Below are positions 1 through 7,059 of a DNA stretch of 9,382 nucleotides, in pieces. Positions within the stretch are counted from its first letter, which is position 1. Each line of letters opens with the position of its first letter. Below the pieces are notes generated by a model, which did no database searches, was not told where the DNA came from, and saw only the letters and a list, made by a program, of their open reading frames with translations. The stretch is from JBFXEO01 sp050180015 (GTDB lineage Bacteria; Bacteroidota; Bacteroidia; Bacteroidales; Tenuifilaceae), in assembly GCA_050180015.1 (NCBI GenBank), contig JBFXEO010000109.1:1-9382 (forward strand). Direction: 5' to 3'. Both the position numbers and the translations under genes were made by a program.

Positions 1-128
1 TAATTTCGATGGATTCTTCGATTAAAAAAAATAAAAGAGCCAATCCTCCTGGAGTACAGGGAGAATAACAGTAAAATATATTTAACATAATTAACTAGGG
101 CTGGAGAGCAAATTAAATTAAATTAACT
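1..128. other. Gene-free AT-rich flank downstream of rnpB
   Basis: I see no gene here. Read on the minus strand, in the direction of rnpB, a weak imperfect hairpin (45-63, CCTG/CAGG core) is followed after a few bases by a T-rich tract (complement of 24-36), which could be a poor rho-independent terminator. The stem is short and the T-tract does not directly abut it, so this is only a possibility. The 10-mer AATTAACTAG occurs twice, at 89-98 and 121-130; the second copy runs into the 3' end of rnpB. Confidence 0.4.
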
Positions 129-507
129 AGTCAGCCTGTAAGCCGGGTTTTGTTCGAACAAGTTCGCCCCTATCATTTATCTTGGATTACAGTTACCCGT
201 AACCTCCTGCGACCTACCCCTTCCGACAGATGATTTCTCATCAATAAGGCGGACAACCCTATAGCCAGAAAACTGGCATTCGGAATATACACGGTCTTGC
301 AGCCCATAAGATGCACGGCATTCTGTATTACTACAGAACCCGGTGAGCTCTTACCTCACCTTTTCACCCTTACCCTCGCAATGCGTGGCGGTTATTTTCT
401 GTTCCATTACTATGCCCTCGCGGACATCTTCCCGTTAGGAAGTATGGTGCCCTGTGCTGCCCGGACTTTCCTCCCCGATATTTCACGGAGCGATAGAGCG
501 GCTGACT
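129..507 (-). ncRNA. rnpB: RNase P RNA, bacterial type A
   Basis: This is the catalytic RNA of ribonuclease P, which removes 5' leaders from precursor tRNAs together with the small protein RnpA (not in this window). On the minus strand the 5' region contains the hallmark GAGGAAAGTCCGGGC (complement of 460-474), the first conserved region and the 5' half of helix P4. The 3' end carries ACAAAACCCGGCTTA, the matching half of P4. Between them GGTAAGGGTGAAAAGGTG and GGTAAGAGCTCACCG closely match the P8-P9 segment of the E. coli RNA. The termini AGTCAGCC and GGCTGACT pair perfectly as P1, which sets the ends and gives about 379 nt, a usual length. The gene starts 21 nt after the stop of the Smr-domain gene on the same strand. 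True 5' and 3' ends could lie a few bases outside, because P1 can be extended by AT pairs. Short reading frames inside it are not genes. Confidence 0.97.
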
Positions 508-528
508 ATTTAATCTAATTCCTTTATA

Positions 529-1581
529 CTATTTAAGATACACTAAAGTTGCACCGTATCCGTATTCCTTGAATGACGCATCCTGGTATTTCAGTTTTGG
601 GTACTTGCTATCAAGCACCCTGGTTATTTCGTACTTAAGTTTTCCATTACCTATTCCATGTATAAAAACCATCTTCTTTGTGTTACCTTTTAAGCCGCCC
701 TGTAGTACAGTTTCAAACCGGGCCAGTTGAATCTGTATTATTTCTCCCGGAGTCATTCCACTCCAACTGTCAAGCAACTCGTGAATATGCAAATCTACCT
801 CCTCCATATCATCAACCTGCTTTTTAACTGGTTTCACCAACGGCTTAGGTTCTTTCTGCTTTATCGCTTCGGAAATAGTCTTATCGGTTAAATGCTTTAG
901 CATTTCTTCCTTGTAGGAGTCGGAAACGGAAATTATGTAAGCACGCTCGTCAAAGAAATCATTCCCCGTAAAGTTTCCTCCCTTTTGAAGTTTTATTGGG
1001 TTCAATTCAATATCGTAAAACTCAGGTTGATGCACCACAAAAGCAACATTCTTATAGTAAATCGCCTGAATATTGAACGTGGTTACCTGATTAATCTCCA
1101 ATAACTCGTAGGTTTTGATCAACTCCTTGGTGTCCGGAACTAAAAGACCGGCCTTGGTAAGGTTTAATTTACCGTCTTCCCATTTAGATAGTGCATAGAA
1201 TACCCTGTAAGAGCTATCGTTGATGATATATAAATCGATATTCGATTTATATAGTGCATTGATATCCCTTGGTACAAACGCTAATTGTAGTGCAACGGAA
1301 TCGCCTTGCCCATCGGTTTCCTTATCCCCTTCAAGGCTAATATCATTATCAACCCTTACAAGGTTCTTTTGCTTAGAGTCCTTATGAGGTTGATTATTGC
1401 TAGTTCCCTTGATTTTATCATCGGATACGCTGTCTATTACAACCAAATCGGAATCCAGAACAGGAATCTCGAATCCATCCTCGGTTGCCACAAGAACCTT
1501 TCTTTTATCCAGAATTTCCACAACCTTTCCGCCACCTACCTCGTTTAGGAATCGAACTTGATCTCCTACACTTACCTTCAT
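529..1581 (-). CDS. Smr-domain protein with DUF2027-type N-terminal region
   Basis: A predicted soluble protein of 350 residues. Residues 1-50 (MKVSVGDQVRFLNEVGGGKV onward) look like a small beta-barrel of SH3/Tudor type. A charged, low-complexity linker covers about 52-95. A beta-rich middle domain follows (about 95-240), then a Pro/Lys linker (243-256). The C-terminus (about 262-350) is an Smr domain, with the DLHIHEL motif at 263-269, FIHGIGNGKLK at 306-316 and a final GYGATLVYL strand. Smr domains occur at the end of MutS2 and in stand-alone proteins, and several are nucleases acting on RNA or branched DNA; the HGxGxG-type loop and the DLHxHE motif are both intact. The architecture resembles the DUF2027/Smr proteins of Bacteroidota, whose precise role is not established. 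There is no signal peptide or membrane segment. The start ATG lies 121 nt from the divergent queA. rnpB follows directly, so co-transcription is possible. Assignment of the Smr domain is firm; substrate is unknown. Confidence 0.9.
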   Translation of the reverse strand: MKVSVGDQVRFLNEVGGGKVVEILDKRKVLVATEDGFEIPVLDSDLVVIDSVSDDKIKGTSNNQPHKDSKQKNLVRVDNDISLEGDKETDGQGDSVALQLAFVPRDINALYKSNIDLYIINDSSYRVFYALSKWEDGKLNLTKAGLLVPDTKELIKTYELLEINQVTTFNIQAIYYKNVAFVVHQPEFYDIELNPIKLQKGGNFTGNDFFDERAYIISVSDSYKEEMLKHLTDKTISEAIKQKEPKPLVKPVKKQVDDMEEVDLHIHELLDSWSGMTPGEIIQIQLARFETVLQGGLKGNTKKMVFIHGIGNGKLKYEITRVLDSKYPKLKYQDASFKEYGYGATLVYLK

Positions 1582-1702
1582 ATTCTATAAAATTGATTTA
1601 CAGCAATTTGTTAAAACAAAATAACTCGTAAAATTAACTAATTTTGCGGAATCATTCATTCTATTTACGTATTGCATAAATAAGATCTACAAATACCTGA
1701 TA
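1582..1702. promoter_or_regulatory. Divergent promoter region between Smr gene and queA
   Basis: This 121-nt AT-rich gap must hold the promoters for the leftward Smr gene and the rightward queA. TAATTTTG at 1639-1646 is an exact match to the Bacteroidetes -7 box TAnnTTTG in the direction of queA; it would place the transcript start near 1650 with a leader of roughly 50 nt. No TTTG lies at the usual 19-21 nt upstream; the nearest (1607-1610) is 28 nt away. The box overlaps a short inverted repeat, AAAATTA-AC-TAATTTT, so a weaker one-mismatch copy faces the Smr gene. Assignment rests on motif and position only. Confidence 0.4.
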
Positions 1703-2911
1703 ATGAGTATTCATTTTAATAAAATAAAGATTGCTGGTTACGATTATACACTCCCCAACGATAGAATAGCTAAGCATCCATTGATGAACAGGGATGAGTC
1801 TAAACTGTTGATATACAACAGTTCAAAGATCAAAGAGGATGTTTTTAAGCATTTGGATCAATATTTATCCGAGCCTGGAGCAATTATACTTAACAACACC
1901 AAAGTTGTTAGGGCTAGGCTTAAATTTGTAAAAACGACAGGCGCAGAGATTGAGCTATTTCTCCTAGAACCTATTAACCCTCCCGATTATGTGCAATCGT
2001 TTGGGAACCATTCAAAAGCTACCTGGAAGTGCCTGGTTGGTAACCTTAAAAGGTGGAAAAATGACATGCTGGAGTTGGCAATACCTCAAATAAAATCAAC
2101 GCTTTATGCAACTAAACTGAAGAATTTGGGCGAGGGTGTAGAAGTTGAATTCAGCTGGAATAACGGCGATTTAAGCTTTGCCCAGATAATTGAGCTGTGC
2201 GGTAATGTGCCAATTCCTCCATACTTAAATCGCGAATCGGAGGAGGTTGATAAGGAAAGGTACCAAACGGTTTACGCCCAACCCGAGGGCTCTGTGGCTG
2301 CCCCTACGGCTGGCTTACATTTTACCGAAACTGTTTTTGAAAAACTATTGGCAAAATCAATAAAAAAATATTACGTAACCCTTCATGTTGGTGCAGGAAC
2401 ATTCAAACCCGTAAAGGCAGAGAATATTGCTGAACACGAGATGCACACCGAGCACTTTTTTGTAGAAAAGAAATTCATTGAAAACATTGTAAATACTGAG
2501 GGTAAGCTATTTGTAGTTGGAACCACTACCCTACGAACACTGGAAAGCTTATACTGGCTTGGCGTAAAGGCTTACAATGGCAAATTAGAGGCCCCATTTT
2601 TCATTTCCCAGTGGGAACCATATAATCCTACTCAAATACCGCTAAAAGAATCTTTAAAAGCCCTTTTAACCTATTTGAACACCAAGAATATAAATGTAAT
2701 ATCTGCATCAACACAAATAATGATTGTACCCGGATATCAGATTATGGCTGCCGATGCCCTAATTACAAATTTCCATCAACCAAAATCGACATTGCTGCTA
2801 CTTGTCTCTGCCTTTATTGGCGAGGATTGGCGAAAAGTTTACCAATACGCAATGGAGAATAATTTCCGTTTTTTGAGCTATGGCGATAGTAGTTTGTTGT
2901 TTAAGCGGTGA
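1703..2911 (+). CDS. queA: S-adenosylmethionine:tRNA ribosyltransferase-isomerase, long form
   Basis: QueA transfers and isomerises the ribosyl group of S-adenosylmethionine onto 7-aminomethyl-7-deazaguanine at position 34 of tRNAs with GUN anticodons, giving epoxyqueuosine; it is cytosolic. Family motifs run the full length: YTLPNDRIAKHPL near residue 15, LNNTKVVRARL at 63-73, GSVAAPTAGLHFTE at 196-209, LHVGAGTFKPVKAENI at 227-242, EMHTEH at 246-251, VGTTTLRTLES at 272-282, and ALITNFHQPKSTLLLLVSAF at 352-371, ending YGDSSLL. At 402 residues it is about 50 longer than typical QueA (about 340-350). The extra length is mainly between the LES motif and STQIMIVPGYQ (about 285-335), plus some around 92-120. 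To my knowledge long versions like this occur in Bacteroidota, sometimes beside a normal-length QueA, so it may be a paralogue. ygiQ follows closely and is probably co-transcribed. The family is certain; exact activity is inferred. Confidence 0.93.
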   Translation: MSIHFNKIKIAGYDYTLPNDRIAKHPLMNRDESKLLIYNSSKIKEDVFKHLDQYLSEPGAIILNNTKVVRARLKFVKTTGAEIELFLLEPINPPDYVQSFGNHSKATWKCLVGNLKRWKNDMLELAIPQIKSTLYATKLKNLGEGVEVEFSWNNGDLSFAQIIELCGNVPIPPYLNRESEEVDKERYQTVYAQPEGSVAAPTAGLHFTETVFEKLLAKSIKKYYVTLHVGAGTFKPVKAENIAEHEMHTEHFFVEKKFIENIVNTEGKLFVVGTTTLRTLESLYWLGVKAYNGKLEAPFFISQWEPYNPTQIPLKESLKALLTYLNTKNINVISASTQIMIVPGYQIMAADALITNFHQPKSTLLLLVSAFIGEDWRKVYQYAMENNFRFLSYGDSSLLFKR

Positions 2912-2953
2912 GAGGTTAAACGCTAAAAGGAAGAATTGAAGAAAGCTACAAGA

Positions 2954-4735
2954 ATGGATAATATATCAGGGAATACTAATAAGTTTTTGCCAACCACAAT
3001 TAAGGAGATGCGGGTGCTTGGATGGGAACAGGCTGATATTATTCTATTCTCTGGCGATGCCTATGTAGATCATCCTTCATTTGGTGCCGCAGTAATTGGC
3101 CGCGTGTTAGAAAATGCTGGATATAAAGTTGCGATTGTTCCTCAGCCCAACTGGCGCGATGATTTGCGCGATTTCAAGAAACTAGGCGAGCCTCGCTTGT
3201 TTTATGCGGTCTCATCGGGTTGTATGGATTCAATGGTTAACCATTATACTGCAAACCTGCGCTTACGCAGCGATGATGCCTATACGCCTGGAGGCGCTTC
3301 GGGCTTTAGACCCGATTATGCAGTAACGGTATATTCAAACATTATCAAGAAGCTATATCCCGGCACTCCTTTGGTTATAGGAGGCATTGAGGCATCGCTG
3401 CGCCGATTCACCCATTACGATTACTGGAGCAATTCCCTTAAGCCATCCATACTACTTGAAAGTAAGGCAGATATATTGGTTTACGGAATGGGTGAAAAGC
3501 CCATTGTTGAAATTGCTCAACGATTATCGAGAGGAGAAAGTATATATCAGCTTAGGAATATCCCCCAGACTGCATATATCGATACAAATATTGATAAGTA
3601 TAGTAAAAGTAAGGAAATCATCAACCTTCATTCTTACGAGGGTTGCCTAAAGGATAAACTGAAGTTTGGCGAGAACTTTAAGTCGATTGAGTCGGAATCG
3701 AACCGAATGAATGCTAAATGTTTGGTTGAGCCCGTAAACGATAAATGCGTAGTTGTTAACCCTCCATATCCGCTTCCTAGCACCAACGAAATTGATAGTT
3801 GGTACGATTTACCTTACACTCACTTACCCCATCCTCGCTATAAGGACAAAGTAATTCCTGCTTGGGAAATGATCAAGCTTTCGGTAAATATCCACCGTGG
3901 ATGCTTTGGAGGGTGTAGTTTCTGCACTATTTCAGCCCATCAGGGACGGTTTATTGCATCGCGTTCAGAAAAATCGATTCTTAATGAAATTGATAAGATC
4001 AAGAACCTGCCAGGCTTTAAAGGTTATTTAAGCGATGTTGGTGGCCCATCGGCCAATATGTATAGAATGCAGGGAAAAGATTTAAGCATTTGCGAGAAAT
4101 GCAAGCGTCAATCGTGCATATTTCCAAGTATTTGTAACAATCTCAACTCCAGTCACGAGTCAATCAATCAACTCTATAGCAAAGTCAGAAAGGTTGACGG
4201 AATTAAGAAGGCATTTATTGGTAGCGGAGTGCGCTACGATTTATTTATAGACAAGCAAAGCAAGGCAGAGCGGGAGTATTTCGAAAATCTTTGTAGGCAT
4301 CACGTTTCGGGAAGGCTAAAGGTTGCCCCTGAGCATACATCGGAGAAAGTGCTTAAAATGATGCGGAAGCCATCGTTTAGGTTATTCCATTTGCTTAAGC
4401 AGAAGTTCGACGAAATAAATAATGAGTATTCTTTAAATCAACAACTTGTACCCTACTTTATTTCTAGCCATCCTGCCAGCACTGAGCAGGATATGCAGCA
4501 ACTTGCAGAGGTAACAAAACGGTTGAATTTCAAACTTGAGCAGGTTCAGGGTTTTACCCCAACCCCAATGACGTTGGCATCAACAATATACTACACCGGG
4601 GTTGATCCTTACACCGGCGAAAAGGTGTATGTTGCAAAGACAAAACAGGAAAAGCAAAAGCAGCAGAGTTACTTTTTCTGGTACAAGAAGGATGGTAATA
4701 ATCAACCTCCACACAAAAGTAAAAGGCCACGATAA
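2954..4735 (+). CDS. ygiQ: YgiQ-family radical SAM protein
   Basis: A large radical S-adenosylmethionine protein of the YgiQ (UPF0313) family, whose reaction is unknown. With the ATG start used here it has 593 residues. The N-terminal YgiQ domain contains GDAYVDHPSFG (34-44), the usual family opening. The radical SAM core starts with CFGGCSFC (317-324), a CxxxCxxC motif that should bind the 4Fe-4S cluster. A second cysteine group, CEKCKRQSCIFPSIC (380-394), is also typical of the family and may hold another metal site or cluster. APEHTSEKVL and the C-terminal YFISSHPAST and QGFTPTPMTLAST motifs fit the family's DUF3362-like tail. It is shorter than E. coli YgiQ (about 739) but near the size usual in Bacteroidota. 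An in-frame TTG at 2936 with AAGGAAG just before it is an alternative start; I prefer ATG because TTG starts are rare and the spacing there is short. It lies 42 nt after queA, so the two are likely one operon. Its final codons form a terminator stem. Confidence 0.92.
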   Translation: MDNISGNTNKFLPTTIKEMRVLGWEQADIILFSGDAYVDHPSFGAAVIGRVLENAGYKVAIVPQPNWRDDLRDFKKLGEPRLFYAVSSGCMDSMVNHYTANLRLRSDDAYTPGGASGFRPDYAVTVYSNIIKKLYPGTPLVIGGIEASLRRFTHYDYWSNSLKPSILLESKADILVYGMGEKPIVEIAQRLSRGESIYQLRNIPQTAYIDTNIDKYSKSKEIINLHSYEGCLKDKLKFGENFKSIESESNRMNAKCLVEPVNDKCVVVNPPYPLPSTNEIDSWYDLPYTHLPHPRYKDKVIPAWEMIKLSVNIHRGCFGGCSFCTISAHQGRFIASRSEKSILNEIDKIKNLPGFKGYLSDVGGPSANMYRMQGKDLSICEKCKRQSCIFPSICNNLNSSHESINQLYSKVRKVDGIKKAFIGSGVRYDLFIDKQSKAEREYFENLCRHHVSGRLKVAPEHTSEKVLKMMRKPSFRLFHLLKQKFDEINNEYSLNQQLVPYFISSHPASTEQDMQQLAEVTKRLNFKLEQVQGFTPTPMTLASTIYYTGVDPYTGEKVYVAKTKQEKQKQQSYFFWYKKDGNNQPPHKSKRPR

Positions 4736-4749
4736 CTCGGTGGCCTTTT
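4721..4749. terminator. Bidirectional rho-independent terminator shared by ygiQ and ntpK
   Basis: AAAAGGCCAC (4721-4730) and GTGGCCTTTT (4740-4749) form a perfect 10-bp stem with a 9-nt loop. The core is GGCCAC/GTGGCC flanked by A4 and T4, so both strands present a GC-rich stem followed by a U-run. The ygiQ stop codon (4733-4735) sits in the loop, and the last ygiQ codons form the left arm. The convergent ntpK stop is 13 nt beyond the right arm. One hairpin can therefore end both transcripts. Confidence 0.85.
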
Positions 4750-4762
4750 CGCTCAGATTTAC

Positions 4763-5209
4763 TTATAATGATGTGCTGATTAGGAACACCGCGGCAAGGG
4801 AAATAATAGCATAAAGTTCAGGGAATACCGCAAGAATAAGAGTATTAACGAAAACTTTATGACCGTTTCCAATTGCTGTAATACCATTAGCACAAACTTG
4901 TCCTTGACGGATTGCGGAGAAAAGGCCAACAAATCCCATTGTTAAACCAGCACCAAATATTGCGGCAGCACTTGCCCAAGTGATTTCAGGTACTAAAAAA
5001 TTTTTTAGCATGAAGTAACCGGTAAAGCCATAAAGACCCTGCGTACCAGCAAGGGCACTTAACACCAAAAAGTTACCGAAAGCGCTTGGTTCTTTTTTTA
5101 GAGCACCTACAGATGCATTGCCTGCAATGGTAACACCATAAGCACTTCCAACACCTGAAAGGATAATCATTATCCCAATTCCTAGATAAGCAAAAATAAT
5201 TGGTTCCAT
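4763..5209 (-). CDS. ntpK: V-type ATPase subunit K, membrane rotor proteolipid
   Basis: Forms the c-ring that carries ions through the membrane and turns with the central stalk. With the ATG used here it has 148 residues and four transmembrane helices (about 5-27, 45-67, 82-103, 120-145), that is, two fused hairpins as in the 16-kDa V-type proteolipid. The first hairpin has the GTQGLYGF motif and no carboxylate; the second carries Glu131 in FPELYAI. Leu53, Thr56, Gln57, Gln102 and Glu131 match in motif context the Na+ ligands of Enterococcus hirae NtpK (Leu61, Thr64, Gln65, Gln110, Glu139), which suggests sodium coupling. A GTG at 5248 would add a polar 13-residue extension without family support, so I chose ATG. 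It is the last gene of the operon, 44 nt after ntpI, and ends just before the shared terminator. Confidence 0.95.
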   Translation of the reverse strand: MEPIIFAYLGIGIMIILSGVGSAYGVTIAGNASVGALKKEPSAFGNFLVLSALAGTQGLYGFTGYFMLKNFLVPEITWASAAAIFGAGLTMGFVGLFSAIRQGQVCANGITAIGNGHKVFVNTLILAVFPELYAIISLAAVFLISTSL

Positions 5210-5236
5210 AGTTTCAAATTTATTAAGGTTTTTACT

Positions 5237-5248
5237 GTGATTAATCAC
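5237..5248. repeat. 12-bp perfect palindrome in the ntpI-ntpK gap
   Basis: GTGATTAATCAC is its own reverse complement and sits inside the 44-nt gap between the ntpI stop and the ntpK start. In RNA it could give at most a 4-bp stem with a 4-nt loop; in DNA it has the form of a small dimeric operator. No function can be assigned from this single copy. Confidence 0.5.
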
Positions 5249-5253
5249 TATTA

Positions 5254-7059
5254 TTAGTTAGATGTTTTACGTTGAAATGGTTCATAGCCTTTACCGCCTC
5301 CTGTAAATCCTGCATTCTTGTAGAATTCGACAAAAGTTAAACGCATGGGGTGAACAAGAGAGCCAAGTGCTGACATAAAGATATTAATTGAATGGCCAAT
5401 AAGCAGTATCAATACAATTACAATTTGTTTTAGAACGGGGGTATCTGGAGCCATACCAAATGCGAGACTGTTAAACACGCTACCCAGAATGCCGCTACTT
5501 AATCCAAGTGCAAATAAACGGATATAAGAAAGTGTATCGCCCAGTAATCCTGTTGCCATATTGTAGCTGTCCCATAATCCCAATCCAAAATTGAAGAAAG
5601 GGTTTTTACCTGGACTATTAAAGAACATTATACCAATACCTGCAGTAACCATTATTATTAGATGTGCTGTTCCCATCAACCTAACCCCTGATTCAGGGTT
5701 TTGGGATAAGATGTAAAATACAGCCGTAGTCACTATAAGAACTATCCAACTAATGGTTGATATTGCATGCTTCCATCCATTCTGAATCCAAAGATTGCCA
5801 GCCTTAATGCCCATACCAAATATAATTTGGATGATACCTAGTATTAGCGACAGTTTAAACATCTTATCCTGATTAAAGAAGTAGGATTTAAAACTCTGAA
5901 CGGCAGGAATGTTTGACGAAGCCAAATCGTAACCAAAAATTGTACCTGTTAGTATGCCAAATGCTACGGTAGATATGCCTAATATTTGAATAAGCGTGAG
6001 TAGCGGCTTTAATTCTGGCTTTGCTTTAAATTTATAGAGCGTAGCCCCTATCACAAAAATCAACCCATAACCAGCATCTCCAAAGCAGAAGCCAAAAAAT
6101 AGCATGAAGAATGGTGCAAAAAATGGTGTGAGATCCAACTCTGCATATACGGGAAAAGCAAATAGTTTGCTGATTGGTTCAAAAAGTTTTGCAAACCTAT
6201 TGTTTGTTAATAAAATAGGAGCATTATCGTGTAGTTGTGCATTTTCTGCGATATAGATAACACTCTCCTTTTCAAGGAAATTCACCAAATCCTGATTTTT
6301 TGGTTCGGGAGCCCAACCCTGTAGCACCATAACCGATTCACCGGCCTGCTTATCGGCACTGGAAGCAACTACCTTAAACTCAAGTGAGTTGATAAGCTCA
6401 GCCTGGGAATTCTTGATAACCTGACGGTATGATGCCAAGAAGTCTATCTCCTTATTAACCTCATCAATTTTGTTAAGGTAACGATTAATCTCAGCTTCCT
6501 TAGATTTGCAAGAGAATTGAGGCTGACGAACCTCCTGAAATTCAGAAGGAACCTGAATCCCATCGGAATCAATCATCACAAAGAAAATCAAACCCGTTTC
6601 GTGATTAATCACATCAATAGGATACTCCTGCAACCACTCATCGTTAAAACTTTTCCCCGGGATAGCAAAGTATCTAATTTTAATACCCTTATCGGCAAGC
6701 TTATTAATCAATGCTGGGTCGAAATTTCCCCAAGGCCTAACCTCTGCAAGCTCTTTCTGGGCCTTCTTAATGGAGTTGTCGAACTGGTCGCGCTCCTTCT
6801 GAAGTATCTCAAGACGCTTAATCACATCATCGGCACTCATGCTCAGCGTAATCTTCTCCTCCGAAGGTGTTCGGGTTTCAAAGAACTTAAGCGAGGCGGA
6901 GTACCTATTTATTTGATTAATTATCGCCTTTTCCTCCTCATCAACGGTACGATTTTCCTTTGAAATATCAACCACTCCTATATCCTGTAATTTCGACAGG
7001 AAGCCATTGAAATCGCGGTGGTAAACAAGAAAGCTGTATTTAATCATTGGTACTATCAT
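5254..7059 (-). CDS. ntpI: V-type ATPase subunit I (a-type stator subunit)
   Basis: The membrane stator that provides the two ion half-channels beside the K ring and connects to the peripheral stalks. It has 601 residues. The N-terminal half (1 to about 300) is cytoplasmic with coiled-coil stretches near 38-60, 76-107 and 185-225. The C-terminal half has about seven transmembrane helices (roughly 310-340, 352-375, 400-420, 432-452, 462-480, 505-530, 542-567). FFGFCFGDAGYG at 321-332 and SYIRLFALGL at 511-520 are family signatures; Arg514 is the expected essential arginine that faces the ring carboxylate. The tail LVHPMRLTFVEFYKNAGF is also well kept. The start ATG overlaps the ntpD stop in an ATGA arrangement, which fits translational coupling and agrees with the MIVxMxKYSFLVYH type of start; a second ATG four codons later is possible. 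Length is in the lower normal range for bacterial subunit I (about 600-660). Confidence 0.96.
   Translation of the reverse strand: MIVPMIKYSFLVYHRDFNGFLSKLQDIGVVDISKENRTVDEEEKAIINQINRYSASLKFFETRTPSEEKITLSMSADDVIKRLEILQKERDQFDNSIKKAQKELAEVRPWGNFDPALINKLADKGIKIRYFAIPGKSFNDEWLQEYPIDVINHETGLIFFVMIDSDGIQVPSEFQEVRQPQFSCKSKEAEINRYLNKIDEVNKEIDFLASYRQVIKNSQAELINSLEFKVVASSADKQAGESVMVLQGWAPEPKNQDLVNFLEKESVIYIAENAQLHDNAPILLTNNRFAKLFEPISKLFAFPVYAELDLTPFFAPFFMLFFGFCFGDAGYGLIFVIGATLYKFKAKPELKPLLTLIQILGISTVAFGILTGTIFGYDLASSNIPAVQSFKSYFFNQDKMFKLSLILGIIQIIFGMGIKAGNLWIQNGWKHAISTISWIVLIVTTAVFYILSQNPESGVRLMGTAHLIIMVTAGIGIMFFNSPGKNPFFNFGLGLWDSYNMATGLLGDTLSYIRLFALGLSSGILGSVFNSLAFGMAPDTPVLKQIVIVLILLIGHSINIFMSALGSLVHPMRLTFVEFYKNAGFTGGGKGYEPFQRKTSN

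Noticed and set aside
5..25. Repeated TTCGAT motif near the left edge
   Set aside because: Two short direct copies only; too little sequence to be a repeat array or regulatory element.
89..130. Direct repeat AATTAACTAG (89-98 and 121-130) as a possible att site or duplicated rnpB 3' end
   Set aside because: Only 10 bp, AT-rich, with no mobile gene nearby and no extension of identity into rnpB.
297..518. Plus-strand open frame of 73 codons
   Set aside because: It lies antisense inside rnpB, whose structure explains the sequence, and it has no recognisable protein features.
4602..4814. Plus-strand open frame running from ygiQ across the terminator
   Set aside because: It is out of frame with ygiQ and crosses a strong terminator and the ntpK 3' end; no promoter or homology is visible.
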